Assembly (NCBI GenBank): GCA_022360675.1
Contig: JAKSCJ010000246.1
Span: 1 to 37,644, forward strand
DNA: 37,644 nt
From: Lysobacterales bacterium
GTDB taxonomy: Bacteria; Pseudomonadota; Gammaproteobacteria; Xanthomonadales; Wenzhouxiangellaceae
Direction of reading: 5' to 3'
The translations under genes and the position numbers were made by a program. This document shows, one piece after another, positions 17,180 through 26,173 of the stretch (positions within the stretch are counted from its first letter, which is position 1; every line of letters starts with the position of its first letter). The notes beneath the pieces are model-generated. The model saw nothing but the letters and a program-made list of their open reading frames with translations. It searched no databases and was not told the origin of the DNA.

Positions 17180-18469
17180 TTAAGGCTTGATATATTGACG
17201 TGGCATCTCTGGATCTTGTTCCAGGTAGCGATCACGCAGCTTGGTTTGGCGTGACTGCATCGGCATCGACTGACCGCCCATCCATAATGCTTCAGCCACA
17301 CTGGTGATCTCTAAAGGATCGCCGCTCCACAATACTAAATCGGCAATTTGGCCTTTCTCGATACTGCCCACCGCGTCGCCCTGGCCAAAAATTTCGGCCG
17401 GCGTGCTGGTGATGGCAGCCAGCGCGTCTTCCCATTCCAAACCATTGGCCACAGCATTACCGGCCGCTTGGCGTAATTTACGGCTGTTGTGCGCGTCGCC
17501 CAGGCTAAAGGCAATGGTGACACCGGCATCTTGCAATAATTTGGCGTGGTCTAAACGCGCGCCTAAGTGATCGAAATTACCGGGTAGATTGGCCAATGGG
17601 TTGAGAATGACTGGTACCTTGGCAGCGGCGATTTCATCGGCCACCATCCAGGCGTCACTGCCGCCTAAAATAATGGGTTTGAAGTTATTCGCCTTGGCCA
17701 ATTTGATGACCTGCAAAATGTCGGCGGCGCGGCTGACACTGACGAGAACGCGACCGCCTTGTAGGAATTTTGCCAGCACACCACGACCGCGCTTGGTCAT
17801 TAAGCGCACTTCACCATCGAGGCTTTTACGGTCGGCGCGGGCTTCGTCGAAGGCTTGTTCCAACAGCATGTATTGGCCCGCACGGCTTTCGCCCGATAAA
17901 TTCTTGCTGCGTGCGCCTAACTGCATGAATAAGGTATCGCTGCCGCTGATGGCCGGATCATAGCTGCCATCGAAGCGCGCCAACTGGCCCTGACCTGCAA
18001 TTAAGCTGCCACCACCGCTGGCACCCACCATGCCGAAGGTGACGCCTTCCACGCGATTCACCGCAATAGGCGTACTGTGGGGATTATAGGCACGGATAGG
18101 ATTAAACTCGGGTCGCATCACCGGATGCTGATGGGGCGCACCGCTTAAATCCAAGCGCGACTCGGTGGTGCTGTCTTCTGCTGAAACTTCCACTAAACCG
18201 GCAGGTGCTACACCACCAAATAAACCGGGAGTAAGGTGACGGCCAGCGGCGTCGAAGGTGGCCACACCACGCGGAGCGCTAACGCTGGTGCCCACTTCAC
18301 GAATACGACCATCGCGAATCAACACGCGGCCGTTTTCGATCACGCGGCCATCTTGGGCGGTGTGCACCGTGGCATTGGTGATGAGAACATCTTGCGCGAA
18401 GGCTGGAGTGGCCAGGGCGAGGCTTAGCGCCGCACTGCTTAATGCCAAGGCGAGGATTTTCTTATTCAT
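17180..18469 (-). CDS. Exported amidohydrolase-like protein lacking metal-ligand histidines
   Basis: The 429-residue protein has a clear Sec signal peptide (1-26, cut at AFA|Q). The fold is that of the imidazolonepropionase-like amidohydrolases: an N-terminal beta sandwich (INGRVLIRDGRI-like), a barrel and a C-terminal KGQIADLVLWSGDPLE segment. However, the position that should read PGLID-x-H-x-H is PGLFGGVAPAG (81-91), and the usual VHxHR strand is VLVSVSRAADI. The HxH pair and one further metal ligand are therefore missing, although GDAHNSRKLR is kept. It is probably inert or uses another chemistry. Its ATG shares one base with the stop of the upstream, apparently active homologue (TAATG), so the two are translationally coupled. 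I suspect a conserved subfamily rather than decay, since the frame is intact. Confidence 0.82.
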   Translation of the reverse strand: MNKKILALALSSAALSLALATPAFAQDVLITNATVHTAQDGRVIENGRVLIRDGRIREVGTSVSAPRGVATFDAAGRHLTPGLFGGVAPAGLVEVSAEDSTTESRLDLSGAPHQHPVMRPEFNPIRAYNPHSTPIAVNRVEGVTFGMVGASGGGSLIAGQGQLARFDGSYDPAISGSDTLFMQLGARSKNLSGESRAGQYMLLEQAFDEARADRKSLDGEVRLMTKRGRGVLAKFLQGGRVLVSVSRAADILQVIKLAKANNFKPIILGGSDAWMVADEIAAAKVPVILNPLANLPGNFDHLGARLDHAKLLQDAGVTIAFSLGDAHNSRKLRQAAGNAVANGLEWEDALAAITSTPAEIFGQGDAVGSIEKGQIADLVLWSGDPLEITSVAEALWMGGQSMPMQSRQTKLRDRYLEQDPEMPRQYIKP

Positions 18470-19887
18470 TAGCGGTTCTCCTCGGCGCTTTGGCCCAGCA
18501 TAAAGTCAGACAATGGTTGGTAATCGGGATCGTTACGATCGTAAATTAAGGCACCATCAATGAAGACTTGTTGGGCTTGGGCGTAAACGCTGAAGGGATT
18601 TTGATTCCACAACACCACATCGGCCATTTTGCCCGCTTCCAGGCTGCCGGTTTGGTCGTAAATGCCTAAGGATTTCGCTGCGTTACTGGTGATCCAGCGA
18701 ATGGCGCGGGCTTCGTCGATATCCATTCCGGCGCGTTGACCGCGCACCATGGCTTTGGCGGCTTCTTGGTTCAGGCGTTGAATGCCCTCGGCCGAGTCGG
18801 AATGGACGATGGCGCAGCCATTGGCGGGGCGATCAACCAGAGCAATATTTTCTTGAATGCCATCGTAGGCTTCCATCTTAAAGCCCCACCAGTCGGCCCA
18901 CAACGCACCACAGGTGCCAGCTTCGGCTAGTTCGTCGGCAATTTTGTAGGCTTCAACACCGTGATGGAAGGCGGTGACCTGATAACCGAATTCGTCGGCC
19001 ATATCCAAGATGGTCATCATTTCATCGGCGCGATAACAGTGCATATGCACCAAGATCTCGCCATTTAATGCACCGGCTAGGGTTTCTAAGCGTAGGTCGC
19101 GCTTGGGCGCTTTAGCGTCTTCACCTTCGGCCAGTTTGTCTTCGTAGGCTTTGATTTTATCGGCGTATTCCTGAGCATCGATCCAGGCTTGGCGGTAGCC
19201 AGCCACATTACCCATGCGCGTAGAAGGAAAACGCCCTTTCTCGCCGTAAACCCGTTTTGGGTTTTCACCACAGGCCATTTTTAAGCCGTGGGGGGCGTCG
19301 GGAAACTTCATGGCTTGATAACTGGTGGCGGGTACGTTTTTCACGGTGACACCGCGACCGCCCACCAAATTGGCGGAACCGGGCAGAATCATCATGCTGG
19401 TAATGCCACCGGCCAAAGCGGCGGCAAAGCCTGTGTCCTGGGGCCATAACGCGTGCTCGGCCCACACATTGGCGGTGACAGGGCCGGTAATTTCGTTACC
19501 GTCTTGGTGGGCTTTGACGCCCGGACTGGGATACACGCCCAAATGGGAGTGCACATCGATAATGCCCGGTGTGACCCAACGGCCTTCGCCGTCAATAACC
19601 TTAGCGCCAGCAGGCGTTTGTAATTGTTGGCCGACGGCTTGGATTTTGCCATCGCTCATTAATACGTCGGCATTATTCAGGCGCTCGCCGGTGCCAGTAA
19701 GCACGGTGGCGCCACGAATAAGCGTTGTTTCTGAAGCTAAGGCTTGATAAGTGGAGGGGAAGGGCGCTTCGGCGGCCCACGAGGGGGCGCATAGGCCCAG
19801 TGCAATGGCACCGGCCAGAGAAAGCGCGCGCCAACCCAAGGTGCTCCGCAGAGAGGGCGTAGCGGAGGTCGCAACTTGTATGTGCAT
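18469..19887 (-). CDS. Exported amidohydrolase (metal-dependent hydrolase)
   Basis: The 472-residue protein begins with a long N-region and signal helix (about 18-39, cut near WAA|E). It has the full amidohydrolase motif set: TPGIIDVHSHLG with H113 and H115, ILVHMHCYRADEMM, AFHHGVEAYKIADEL and IVHSDSAEGIQRL with the late aspartate. Metal binding and hydrolysis are therefore expected in the periplasm. The closest named families are imidazolonepropionase-like and dipeptidase-like hydrolases; the substrate is not readable. A charged insert (about 235-262, EYADKIKAYEDKLAEGEDAK) interrupts the barrel. It is the middle gene of a three-gene minus-strand operon, 8 bp after the upstream gene and overlapping the next by one base. 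Confidence 0.88.
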   Translation of the reverse strand: MHIQVATSATPSLRSTLGWRALSLAGAIALGLCAPSWAAEAPFPSTYQALASETTLIRGATVLTGTGERLNNADVLMSDGKIQAVGQQLQTPAGAKVIDGEGRWVTPGIIDVHSHLGVYPSPGVKAHQDGNEITGPVTANVWAEHALWPQDTGFAAALAGGITSMMILPGSANLVGGRGVTVKNVPATSYQAMKFPDAPHGLKMACGENPKRVYGEKGRFPSTRMGNVAGYRQAWIDAQEYADKIKAYEDKLAEGEDAKAPKRDLRLETLAGALNGEILVHMHCYRADEMMTILDMADEFGYQVTAFHHGVEAYKIADELAEAGTCGALWADWWGFKMEAYDGIQENIALVDRPANGCAIVHSDSAEGIQRLNQEAAKAMVRGQRAGMDIDEARAIRWITSNAAKSLGIYDQTGSLEAGKMADVVLWNQNPFSVYAQAQQVFIDGALIYDRNDPDYQPLSDFMLGQSAEENR

Positions 19888-19895
19888 GACGTACC

Positions 19896-20663
19896 TTATG
19901 TTGTTGGATTCAGCAAGTCTTGTAATGATTCGAGCAGGCGACGGTGTTGCTCTTGGCTATCACCACCACCAAAAACAATGCCGCCCGAGCTAAAGCTGGT
20001 TCCGAAGGTCTCGGCGGCAGTAAATACTTGCACCACCGCGCTGGCAAATTGCTCGTCGCTGAGTGGTGACAATGGGTGAATAAAAGCGCTCCAGACAATA
20101 CCACGAGCAATGGCATAGCGGGGATCAAGCACCGCGTCGTAATTGGCTTGTAGCATGCGATAGAGTAAATCTTCGTCCAGCTGCTCGGCCTCGGCGATGG
20201 GGCTCATCAAACGCATGCGATCGGCTTCTTTGTCGTACACCAAAAATAGTGGCCGCTCTTGGAACTGAAAGCGCCAACTATTGCCCTGAGCTACGGCATT
20301 GGCATCGATCAGTTGGATAATTTCGCCTAAGCGCTCGGCGGTCATCGCTTTGAGCATAGACGCGTCATCGGCGCTTGGGGTTGATTCGTCGCTATTATTT
20401 TCTTCTGGTTGATCTGGCGACACAGGAGTATCTGGGTCTGCGGTCTCGCCCTTGGGCGCGGCTTGCACGGGCGGATTAACGGCAATATCAGCCTCTTGCG
20501 CCCAGGCGGGATGCACCCATAGCCAGATGAAATTGCATAAGATGAAACTGAGCCAAGCGCGATGAAATGAGCGTTGAGGCCGACACGGGCCCTGTTGGCG
20601 CTGGTGCTGACGCACAGATTTGATGGTGCCGGATGGTGCTGGGGTCGGTTTCATGAACAACAT
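19896..20663 (-). CDS. Exported CesT/YbjN-like domain protein of unknown function
   Basis: The 255-residue protein has a signal or anchor helix at about 34-55 (FILCNFIWLWVHPAWAQ). A proline/acidic linker (56-105) and a C-terminal domain (about 106-255) follow. The domain's alternating helix and strand pattern, with RFQFQERPLFLVYD, MSPIAEAEQLDEDLLYRMLQ and ATGIVWSAF-type strands, recalls the type III chaperone/YbjN fold. That is a fold-level guess. Near the end is a GIVFGGG motif. It is the first gene of the amidohydrolase operon, with an 8-bp gap, so it may help fold, anchor or regulate the two exported hydrolases. The start could instead be the internal ATG at 20654. No secretion apparatus is encoded in this window. 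Confidence 0.7.
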   Translation of the reverse strand: MLFMKPTPAPSGTIKSVRQHQRQQGPCRPQRSFHRAWLSFILCNFIWLWVHPAWAQEADIAVNPPVQAAPKGETADPDTPVSPDQPEENNSDESTPSADDASMLKAMTAERLGEIIQLIDANAVAQGNSWRFQFQERPLFLVYDKEADRMRLMSPIAEAEQLDEDLLYRMLQANYDAVLDPRYAIARGIVWSAFIHPLSPLSDEQFASAVVQVFTAAETFGTSFSSGGIVFGGGDSQEQHRRLLESLQDLLNPTT

Positions 20664-20795
20664 CGTGCAATTCCTTAACTAACTGGGTTCACGGTCATTG
20701 AACGGGCACCAGACTGGGGAGCCGGGCCATACTGTGGCAGTATTGCCTGCCCGCTGTTTGTTACCAAGAGAACAGACCCAACTTCAGGAACTTAC

Positions 20796-21473
20796 ATGAT
20801 GACTTCGCCATTGCCACTGGCCCCTTTGACCGAGTGGGTTGAACGACAGCTGGAATGCGCTAAAACGCCCTGGCAAGTGGGTCATCAGGGGCAATTGCTG
20901 CGCTATCGCGATAACGGCTGGGATTTGGTCATCAAATGCCCGCAGGGGCGCGGTGTACGCGGTTGGTGGAGTCGTGCCAGTTTGCGGCGTGAGCATGCCG
21001 CCTACCAACGCCTGCACGGCGTGGCGGGTATTCCCCGCTGTTACGGCTTGTTGCCCGGTGGTTATTTGGTGTTGGAATTTATCGAGTCGGAAGCCTTTCG
21101 CGGGGCCGATATTGCTGATCGCCAAGCTTGGTTTGCGCGCTTGTTGACGATTGTCGAACAATGCCATCAACGCGGTGTGGCCCATGGCGATCTCAAACGT
21201 AAGGCAAATTTGCTGCTCGACGCTCAAGGCCAGGCGGTGGTGGTGGACTTTGGCACTGCCTGGTTGCGAAAAAGCGGTTTTTCGCCTTTGAATCAAGCAA
21301 TTTTTCGTTATTTGGCACGGACCGATATCAATGCCTGTATCAAGCATAAATATCGTGGTCGTTATGATCAGGTCAGCGCAGACGATGCCCTGCGTTTACG
21401 ATACTCGCGCTTGGAGCGTTGGATTAACCGCTGGCGCCATTGGCGCGAACGCCGCCGCATGCGTAAGCACTGA
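20796..21473 (+). CDS. Small RIO/APH-like kinase (possible lipopolysaccharide kinase)
   Basis: The 225-residue protein has a protein-kinase-like fold. It shows LVIKCP with K47, RREHAAYQRL with E67, a catalytic loop HGDLKRKANLLL (130-141, D132) and VVDFGTA with D151. The short length, and the basic patches before the catalytic loop and at the C-terminus, fit the RIO/KdkA/WaaP-like small kinases. These phosphorylate Kdo or heptose of the lipopolysaccharide core, or act on proteins. The substrate is not provable here. AGGA lies about 7 bases before ATG 20796 (ATG 20799 is equally possible). It is divergent from the CesT-like gene, with 132 bp between them that should hold both promoters. Confidence 0.75.
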   Translation: MMTSPLPLAPLTEWVERQLECAKTPWQVGHQGQLLRYRDNGWDLVIKCPQGRGVRGWWSRASLRREHAAYQRLHGVAGIPRCYGLLPGGYLVLEFIESEAFRGADIADRQAWFARLLTIVEQCHQRGVAHGDLKRKANLLLDAQGQAVVVDFGTAWLRKSGFSPLNQAIFRYLARTDINACIKHKYRGRYDQVSADDALRLRYSRLERWINRWRHWRERRRMRKH

Positions 21474-21570
21474 GGCTAGCCAGCTTAGCTTGCAGGACCA
21501 TTACGGCAAACTCCTTTTGCCTTAAGACAAGGTAAGATGTGGGCTGTTTGTCTGCAAGAAAGTCGGTACT

Positions 21571-22311
21571 GTGGCGCCAGAATTTATTCCCTTTTCTTTA
21601 CCCTATGGCGTTTTAGAACGCCCCTCAGAGCAGGCGGTGGATGTTTGGTTACTGCCCTTAAATGAGTTGTCTCCACCATTAACCTTAAGCTTGCAAGAAG
21701 ATGCCAATCCCACATCGGTGGCGGCCTTGCGCTTAACCCGCAAGATGATGCTGCGCCTGCTATTGGCAGCTTATGTGGGTGTTTCTCCAAGGGAATTAAA
21801 ACTGAGCCGCAGCAGCAGTGGCAAACCTCGAATCAGCGCACCGCTAAACACGGGCTTGGTGTATAGCGTGAGCTATAGTCTGGACTTCATGTTGGTGGCT
21901 GTGGCCTGCCAGGGGCGGTTGGGGATTGATTTAGAACCCCTAAGCCGTTGGGTGAAACAACCCATGAAACTGGCGCGGCGGTATCTGGCACCTGCTGAAC
22001 AAGAAGCCTTGGCCGCTATCGATAACGAAGGCCAACGGCGACGCGACTTTTTACGATTATGGACGCGCAAAGAAGCGCTGGTGAAGGCTACGGGCGGTGG
22101 TATCGTCTCGGGCTTGGATCGCTTTACCGTGGTGGATTCGGACGACCAACCGCAGATTACTGCCATGCAGGGCGAGGATCCTGCGCAATGGCATTTGCGG
22201 CACATCGAGCCCCAGGCAGGATTGGTAGGCACGGTGGCCAGTGATTTCCCCATTCAACAGCTACGAACACGCCGTGTGGCTCCGCCAGGAGCGGTGGCGG
22301 CGTCGGAGTAA
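21571..22311 (+). CDS. Sfp-type 4'-phosphopantetheinyl transferase
   Basis: The 246-residue protein (GTG start 21571) transfers phosphopantetheine from CoA to carrier proteins. The diagnostic motifs are GIDLEPL (118-124) and LWTRKEALVKATGGG (163-177), where the acidic residues bind magnesium. LKLSRSSSGKP (77-86) precedes them. The usual histidine of the N(I/V)SHS motif is replaced: this protein reads YSVSYSL (98-104). The length suits a standalone Sfp-group enzyme that serves polyketide, peptide or fatty-acid carrier proteins. No such synthase is in the window. The downstream phosphoesterase starts 3 bp after the stop, with GGAG at 22305-22308, so the two are probably cotranscribed. Confidence 0.9.
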   Translation: MAPEFIPFSLPYGVLERPSEQAVDVWLLPLNELSPPLTLSLQEDANPTSVAALRLTRKMMLRLLLAAYVGVSPRELKLSRSSSGKPRISAPLNTGLVYSVSYSLDFMLVAVACQGRLGIDLEPLSRWVKQPMKLARRYLAPAEQEALAAIDNEGQRRRDFLRLWTRKEALVKATGGGIVSGLDRFTVVDSDDQPQITAMQGEDPAQWHLRHIEPQAGLVGTVASDFPIQQLRTRRVAPPGAVAASE

Positions 22312-22314
22312 AAC

Positions 22315-23964
22315 ATGAAAACGAAAATGCATCCGATGCACTCAAGCCAGGGTCGTTGGCGTGGTGCTGATTATGTTCTCTTGCTCTTGCTGAGCTTGTG
22401 CCTGCTGCCGAGTTTCGCTTATGCCCAAGGCATCGAGCAGGTCCGTGGTGTGGTTTATCGCGACGATAATCGCAATAAGCAACGCGACGAGGGCGAACCC
22501 GGTATTGCGCGGGTGATGGTAAGTAATGGGCGCGATATCGTACGCACCGATGCCCAAGGCCGCTATCAAATTCCCTTAGCTGCCGCCGACGACAGCATGG
22601 TGTTTGTGATTAAGCCGCGCGACTATGCCCTGCCGGTCGACAGCGAGTTTATTCCGCGTTTTTGGTATCAGCACGACCCCGATGGCAGCCCATCGCGCCG
22701 CTATGCTGGTGCACCCGCCTCGGGCCCCGTACCGGATACCGTGAATTTTGGTTTGATTGCCCAACAAGAACCCGAGCGCTTTACCGTGGCCATGTTGGCC
22801 GACCCCCAAGTTACCGACGAAGACGAAGTCGATTACTATCGCCGTTCGGTTATCAATAGCTTGCAAGCGCATAAAGATGACATTGCTTTAGGCTTTAGCT
22901 TGGGCGATATCGTTAACGATAATCTGGACTTATATCCCAATATCATTCGTGAAACCGCCGCGGTGCAAGTGCCTTGGTTTAATGTGTTTGGTAATCACGA
23001 TATGAACCTGGACGCAACAGATGACTTAGGCTCGGACGATACGTTTGAATCTTTCTTTGGTCCGACCACCTACGCCTTGCAATATGGCCCGGTGCATTTC
23101 ATTTATTTTGATGATGTGGTGCATTGGCTAGATGCTCAGGGTGATGATCGCTACCACGGTGGTTTACGCGACGATCAATTGGTGTTTATTGCCAATTATC
23201 TCAATGCCATACAAAAGCATGAGATGGTGGTGTTATTAATGCATATTCCCTTGGTGGATCGGGAAATGGGCAGCGCTATTGGCGATGAAGATCTGCAACG
23301 CCTGATGAATCTGTTATCGCCGTTTAAAAACAGCGTTTCGATCTCAGGCCACGTGCATATGCAACAGCATTTCTATTTAGATCAGCGCAATGGTTGGCAA
23401 GGCGAGCAGGCCCATTATCACTTTAATTTAGGCGCAGCCAGCGGCAGCTGGTGGAGTGGCCAGTTAGATGCCGATGGTATTCCGCTGACCACCATGCGCG
23501 ATGGCACCCCTAATGGTTATGCCTTAATCGAGTTTAGCGCGCGCGATTACCGCATTAACTATCATGCTGCTCGCAGCAATGAAAAGCTGCGCATCATGGG
23601 CCCTGGTCCGGTGGTGAAAGATAGCTTTCCGCTGTCGGATGTTTACGTCAATGTGTTCAACGGTGAACCCAACGATGTCGTGGAGTATCAGGTTGATGGT
23701 GGCCGTTGGCAGCCCATGCAACGACGCGAAGAAAAAGATCCTTTTGTGCTACAACAAAACTTAGCGCGTTTATTTGGTTTGAATCAGGCCAATAACCATC
23801 GTTTATCGCACGCTTTGCCTTCGACTCATTTATGGAAAGCCAATGTGGGCACCGACTACTTGCCCGGTAGCCATCAGTTGCGTATTCGCCATACCGATCG
23901 CTATGGTCGGGTGTCGGAGCAAAGTGCCCAGTTCGATGTGATCGAGTTGGAGCCCGTACACTAA
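22315..23964 (+). CDS. Exported calcineurin-like metallophosphoesterase
   Basis: The 549-residue protein has a signal peptide (helix about 19-36, cut near AYA|Q). An SdrD-B-like beta domain follows (about 42-100: VRGVVYRDDNRNKQRDEGEP and TDAQGRYQIPL). The catalytic domain has ADPQ (D163), LGD (196-198), FGNHD (225-229), LLMHIPL and SGHVHMQQH, matching the calcineurin-type two-metal centre. The first motif is DPQ rather than DxH, so one metal ligand varies. The C-terminal 150 residues form a beta sandwich typical of this family. It probably cleaves phosphomonoesters or diesters in the periplasm; the substrate is unknown. It is coupled to the phosphopantetheinyl transferase gene and closed by a strong terminator. 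Confidence 0.88.
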   Translation: MKTKMHPMHSSQGRWRGADYVLLLLLSLCLLPSFAYAQGIEQVRGVVYRDDNRNKQRDEGEPGIARVMVSNGRDIVRTDAQGRYQIPLAAADDSMVFVIKPRDYALPVDSEFIPRFWYQHDPDGSPSRRYAGAPASGPVPDTVNFGLIAQQEPERFTVAMLADPQVTDEDEVDYYRRSVINSLQAHKDDIALGFSLGDIVNDNLDLYPNIIRETAAVQVPWFNVFGNHDMNLDATDDLGSDDTFESFFGPTTYALQYGPVHFIYFDDVVHWLDAQGDDRYHGGLRDDQLVFIANYLNAIQKHEMVVLLMHIPLVDREMGSAIGDEDLQRLMNLLSPFKNSVSISGHVHMQQHFYLDQRNGWQGEQAHYHFNLGAASGSWWSGQLDADGIPLTTMRDGTPNGYALIEFSARDYRINYHAARSNEKLRIMGPGPVVKDSFPLSDVYVNVFNGEPNDVVEYQVDGGRWQPMQRREEKDPFVLQQNLARLFGLNQANNHRLSHALPSTHLWKANVGTDYLPGSHQLRIRHTDRYGRVSEQSAQFDVIELEPVH

Positions 23965-24017
23965 GCGTTATCGTATTGTTTGCAGCTATCAAGCTTTGCG
24001 ATATTGACGAAGACACA

Positions 24018-24046
24018 AAAAAGCCCGGCACCATGCCGGGCTTTTT
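24018..24046 (+). terminator. Terminator after the phosphoesterase gene
   Basis: AAAAAGCCCGGCA (24018-24030) and TGCCGGGCTTTTT (24034-24046) form a perfect stem with a 3-base loop and a T-tract. The flanking A-run makes it potentially bidirectional. It lies about 54 bases after the stop. Confidence 0.9.
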
Positions 24047-24228
24047 TTATGGCGCAAGATACGCTTATTGAGACGAGCTTCGTGCTAAGTTTATCGCCGA
24101 AGGATAACCGCATTGTCACCTGTACTTGTTAGGGTGAGCCACGTTTTGCTTATGGCCATGTTGGGCCTTGTTTGGGGCGCTTCGTTGCGCCATGCACCGT
24201 GGTTTTGCAATATGAAAAGGGAAATACA

Positions 24229-26061
24229 ATGAAGCACACCAGCTCGTCTTTGCGCGCTGCTTTATCGGCGGCGGGTCTGTTGACTGCCACCTTGGTGGTC
24301 GCGTTTGCCATACCCTCGGCCAAGGCCGATCCATTAATTCCAGTGAGTTTGCCCAATGGCATCGCCGCCGGCGATGTGGACGCCACCAGTGCGGTGTTAT
24401 GGACTCGCACCATCACACCGGGGGCGGTAACTTTTGAGGTTTCGCCCTCTTTATTTTTTGCGCCGCTGAGTTTCAGCGCCCAGGTTCAGGCCAACGATCC
24501 GCTCTTGCCGGTAAAAACCCAGGCCACCGGACTGCGGGCCGGACAGCGCTATTTTTATCGCGTAAGCGATGAATCGGGCGGGCAGCTCATTGGCACTTTT
24601 CGCACGGCCATGAATGGGCCTTCGCCTGGGCGCTCTTTACGCTTTGGGGTGAGTGGCGACTGGCGCGGAGAGTTGGCGCCATTTCCGGCGATCAGTAATG
24701 TGCCTCGGCGCTTTTTGGACTTCTTTGTGCGCTTGGGCGATACGATTTATGCCGACTTCCCCTCGCCTGATTTACCTATTGCCCAGGCACAAACCATTGA
24801 GGAATATCGCATTAAGCATGGTGAGAACTATGGCTCGCGTTTGGGCTTAAACAGCTGGGGACGAATCCAGGCCACCACGCCCATTTTTAGCACCATCGAC
24901 GATCATGAAGTGACCAATGATTTCGCTGGCGGTGCTCCCGCCAGCACCGACGAGCGTTTTCCCGAAATGATGGGCTTAATCAATCAAACCCAGCTGTATC
25001 AAAATGGTTTGCGAGCCTTTACCGAATATAACCCGCAGCAGTTTGGGCAATACACCAACACGGGCGACGAACGTTTTGATGGTCGCCCCGATTTGTATCG
25101 TCACCAACGCTATGGTGATCTCGCGGCCACCTTTATCTTAGATGCCCGCTCGTTCCGCGATACTGAGCTGCCCGGAGTGAATAACTTGTTAGATAGCGAT
25201 GAGGTAGGAGCGTTTTTGGCCACCTCATTCGATGTTAATCCAGCCACAGGTGAGCCCCTCCCGCGCCGCACCATGTTAGGTCGGCCTCAGCTCGATCGCT
25301 TAAAGAACGATCTACAGGCCGCCCAAGCCGATGGCATTGCCTGGAAGTTTGTCATGGTGCCTGAGCCGGTGCAGAACTTAGGCGTACTGGCCGCTGCTGA
25401 CCGCTTCGAAGGCTATGCCAGCGAGCGGACTGAGTTGTTGTCGTTTATTGATCAAGAAAATATTCAGAACGTGGTGTTTATTGCAGCCGATATTCATGGC
25501 ACGGTGATTAACGATCTCAACTACCAACTGCCGCAAGAATTACTGGCCGCTTTAGCCCAAGGTGATCCTGCGCTGGCACCGCAATACCCCAGCGGGGCTT
25601 TTGAGGTGGTTACCGGGGCGGTGGCTTTTGACGCCCCCTTTGGCCCGACAGTGGTGGATTTGATCGATGGTGTAGCGGTGGATGCGGAAGGGAACACCTT
25701 ACAAGATGTGTTTCTACAAGGCGTGGGTGTTGCCGACGTGGAAACCTTTAACCGCCTGCCTAACAGCGCCCGTAATTTAGCCTTAACCAGCTTGGTGGAT
25801 CAGCAAATTGTGCCCTTGGGCTACGATCCGGTGGGGCTTGAGGACGACGATAACTCAGGCATTGATGCGCGCTTGTTGCGTGGCCAATACACCGCCGTCT
25901 TTACCTATGGTTGGACCGAGTTTTATATCGCCCCGTTTAGTCGCCGTTTGTGGGTGACAACCTTTGGTATTGAACCCTACACGGCAGCACAAGTGGGGCC
26001 AGAAATCTTACTGAGAAAGCCTCGCGTAGTCAGCCAATTTGTGGTGGAAATGCAGCGTTAA
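24229..26061 (+). CDS. PhoD-like alkaline phosphatase / phosphodiesterase
   Basis: The start is ATG 24229, preceded by AAGGGA; a longer frame from TTG 24172 adds a non-signal extension. The 610-residue protein has a signal peptide (about 1-33, cut near AKA|D) without a twin-arginine motif, unlike many PhoD enzymes. A fibronectin-like domain (about 38-128) precedes the catalytic domain, which contains GVSGDWRG (D144), RLGDTIYAD (169-177), FSTIDDHEVTNDF and VFIAADIHG. These fit the PhoD metallophosphatase fold. It probably releases phosphate from esters or diesters outside the inner membrane. It is the second exported phosphatase in a row, but lies after a terminator and so is its own unit. Confidence 0.9.
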   Translation: MKHTSSSLRAALSAAGLLTATLVVAFAIPSAKADPLIPVSLPNGIAAGDVDATSAVLWTRTITPGAVTFEVSPSLFFAPLSFSAQVQANDPLLPVKTQATGLRAGQRYFYRVSDESGGQLIGTFRTAMNGPSPGRSLRFGVSGDWRGELAPFPAISNVPRRFLDFFVRLGDTIYADFPSPDLPIAQAQTIEEYRIKHGENYGSRLGLNSWGRIQATTPIFSTIDDHEVTNDFAGGAPASTDERFPEMMGLINQTQLYQNGLRAFTEYNPQQFGQYTNTGDERFDGRPDLYRHQRYGDLAATFILDARSFRDTELPGVNNLLDSDEVGAFLATSFDVNPATGEPLPRRTMLGRPQLDRLKNDLQAAQADGIAWKFVMVPEPVQNLGVLAAADRFEGYASERTELLSFIDQENIQNVVFIAADIHGTVINDLNYQLPQELLAALAQGDPALAPQYPSGAFEVVTGAVAFDAPFGPTVVDLIDGVAVDAEGNTLQDVFLQGVGVADVETFNRLPNSARNLALTSLVDQQIVPLGYDPVGLEDDDNSGIDARLLRGQYTAVFTYGWTEFYIAPFSRRLWVTTFGIEPYTAAQVGPEILLRKPRVVSQFVVEMQR

Positions 26062-26125
26062 CTGCCTGACTTGTGCCATTAAAATGGTTGCCAGCAGCGA
26101 TTCAACATCAACCATGAAACATAAA

Positions 26126-26150
26126 AAAACAGCCGCATTGCGGCTGTTTT
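26126..26150. terminator. Bidirectional terminator between convergent genes
   Basis: AAAACAGCCGC (26126-26136) and GCGGCTGTTTT (26140-26150) form an 11-bp stem with an ATT loop. T-rich ends on both strands serve the PhoD-like gene (+) and the small membrane gene (-). Confidence 0.85.
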
Positions 26151-26173
26151 GGGTTTTGCGTGGCACAGGCCTG

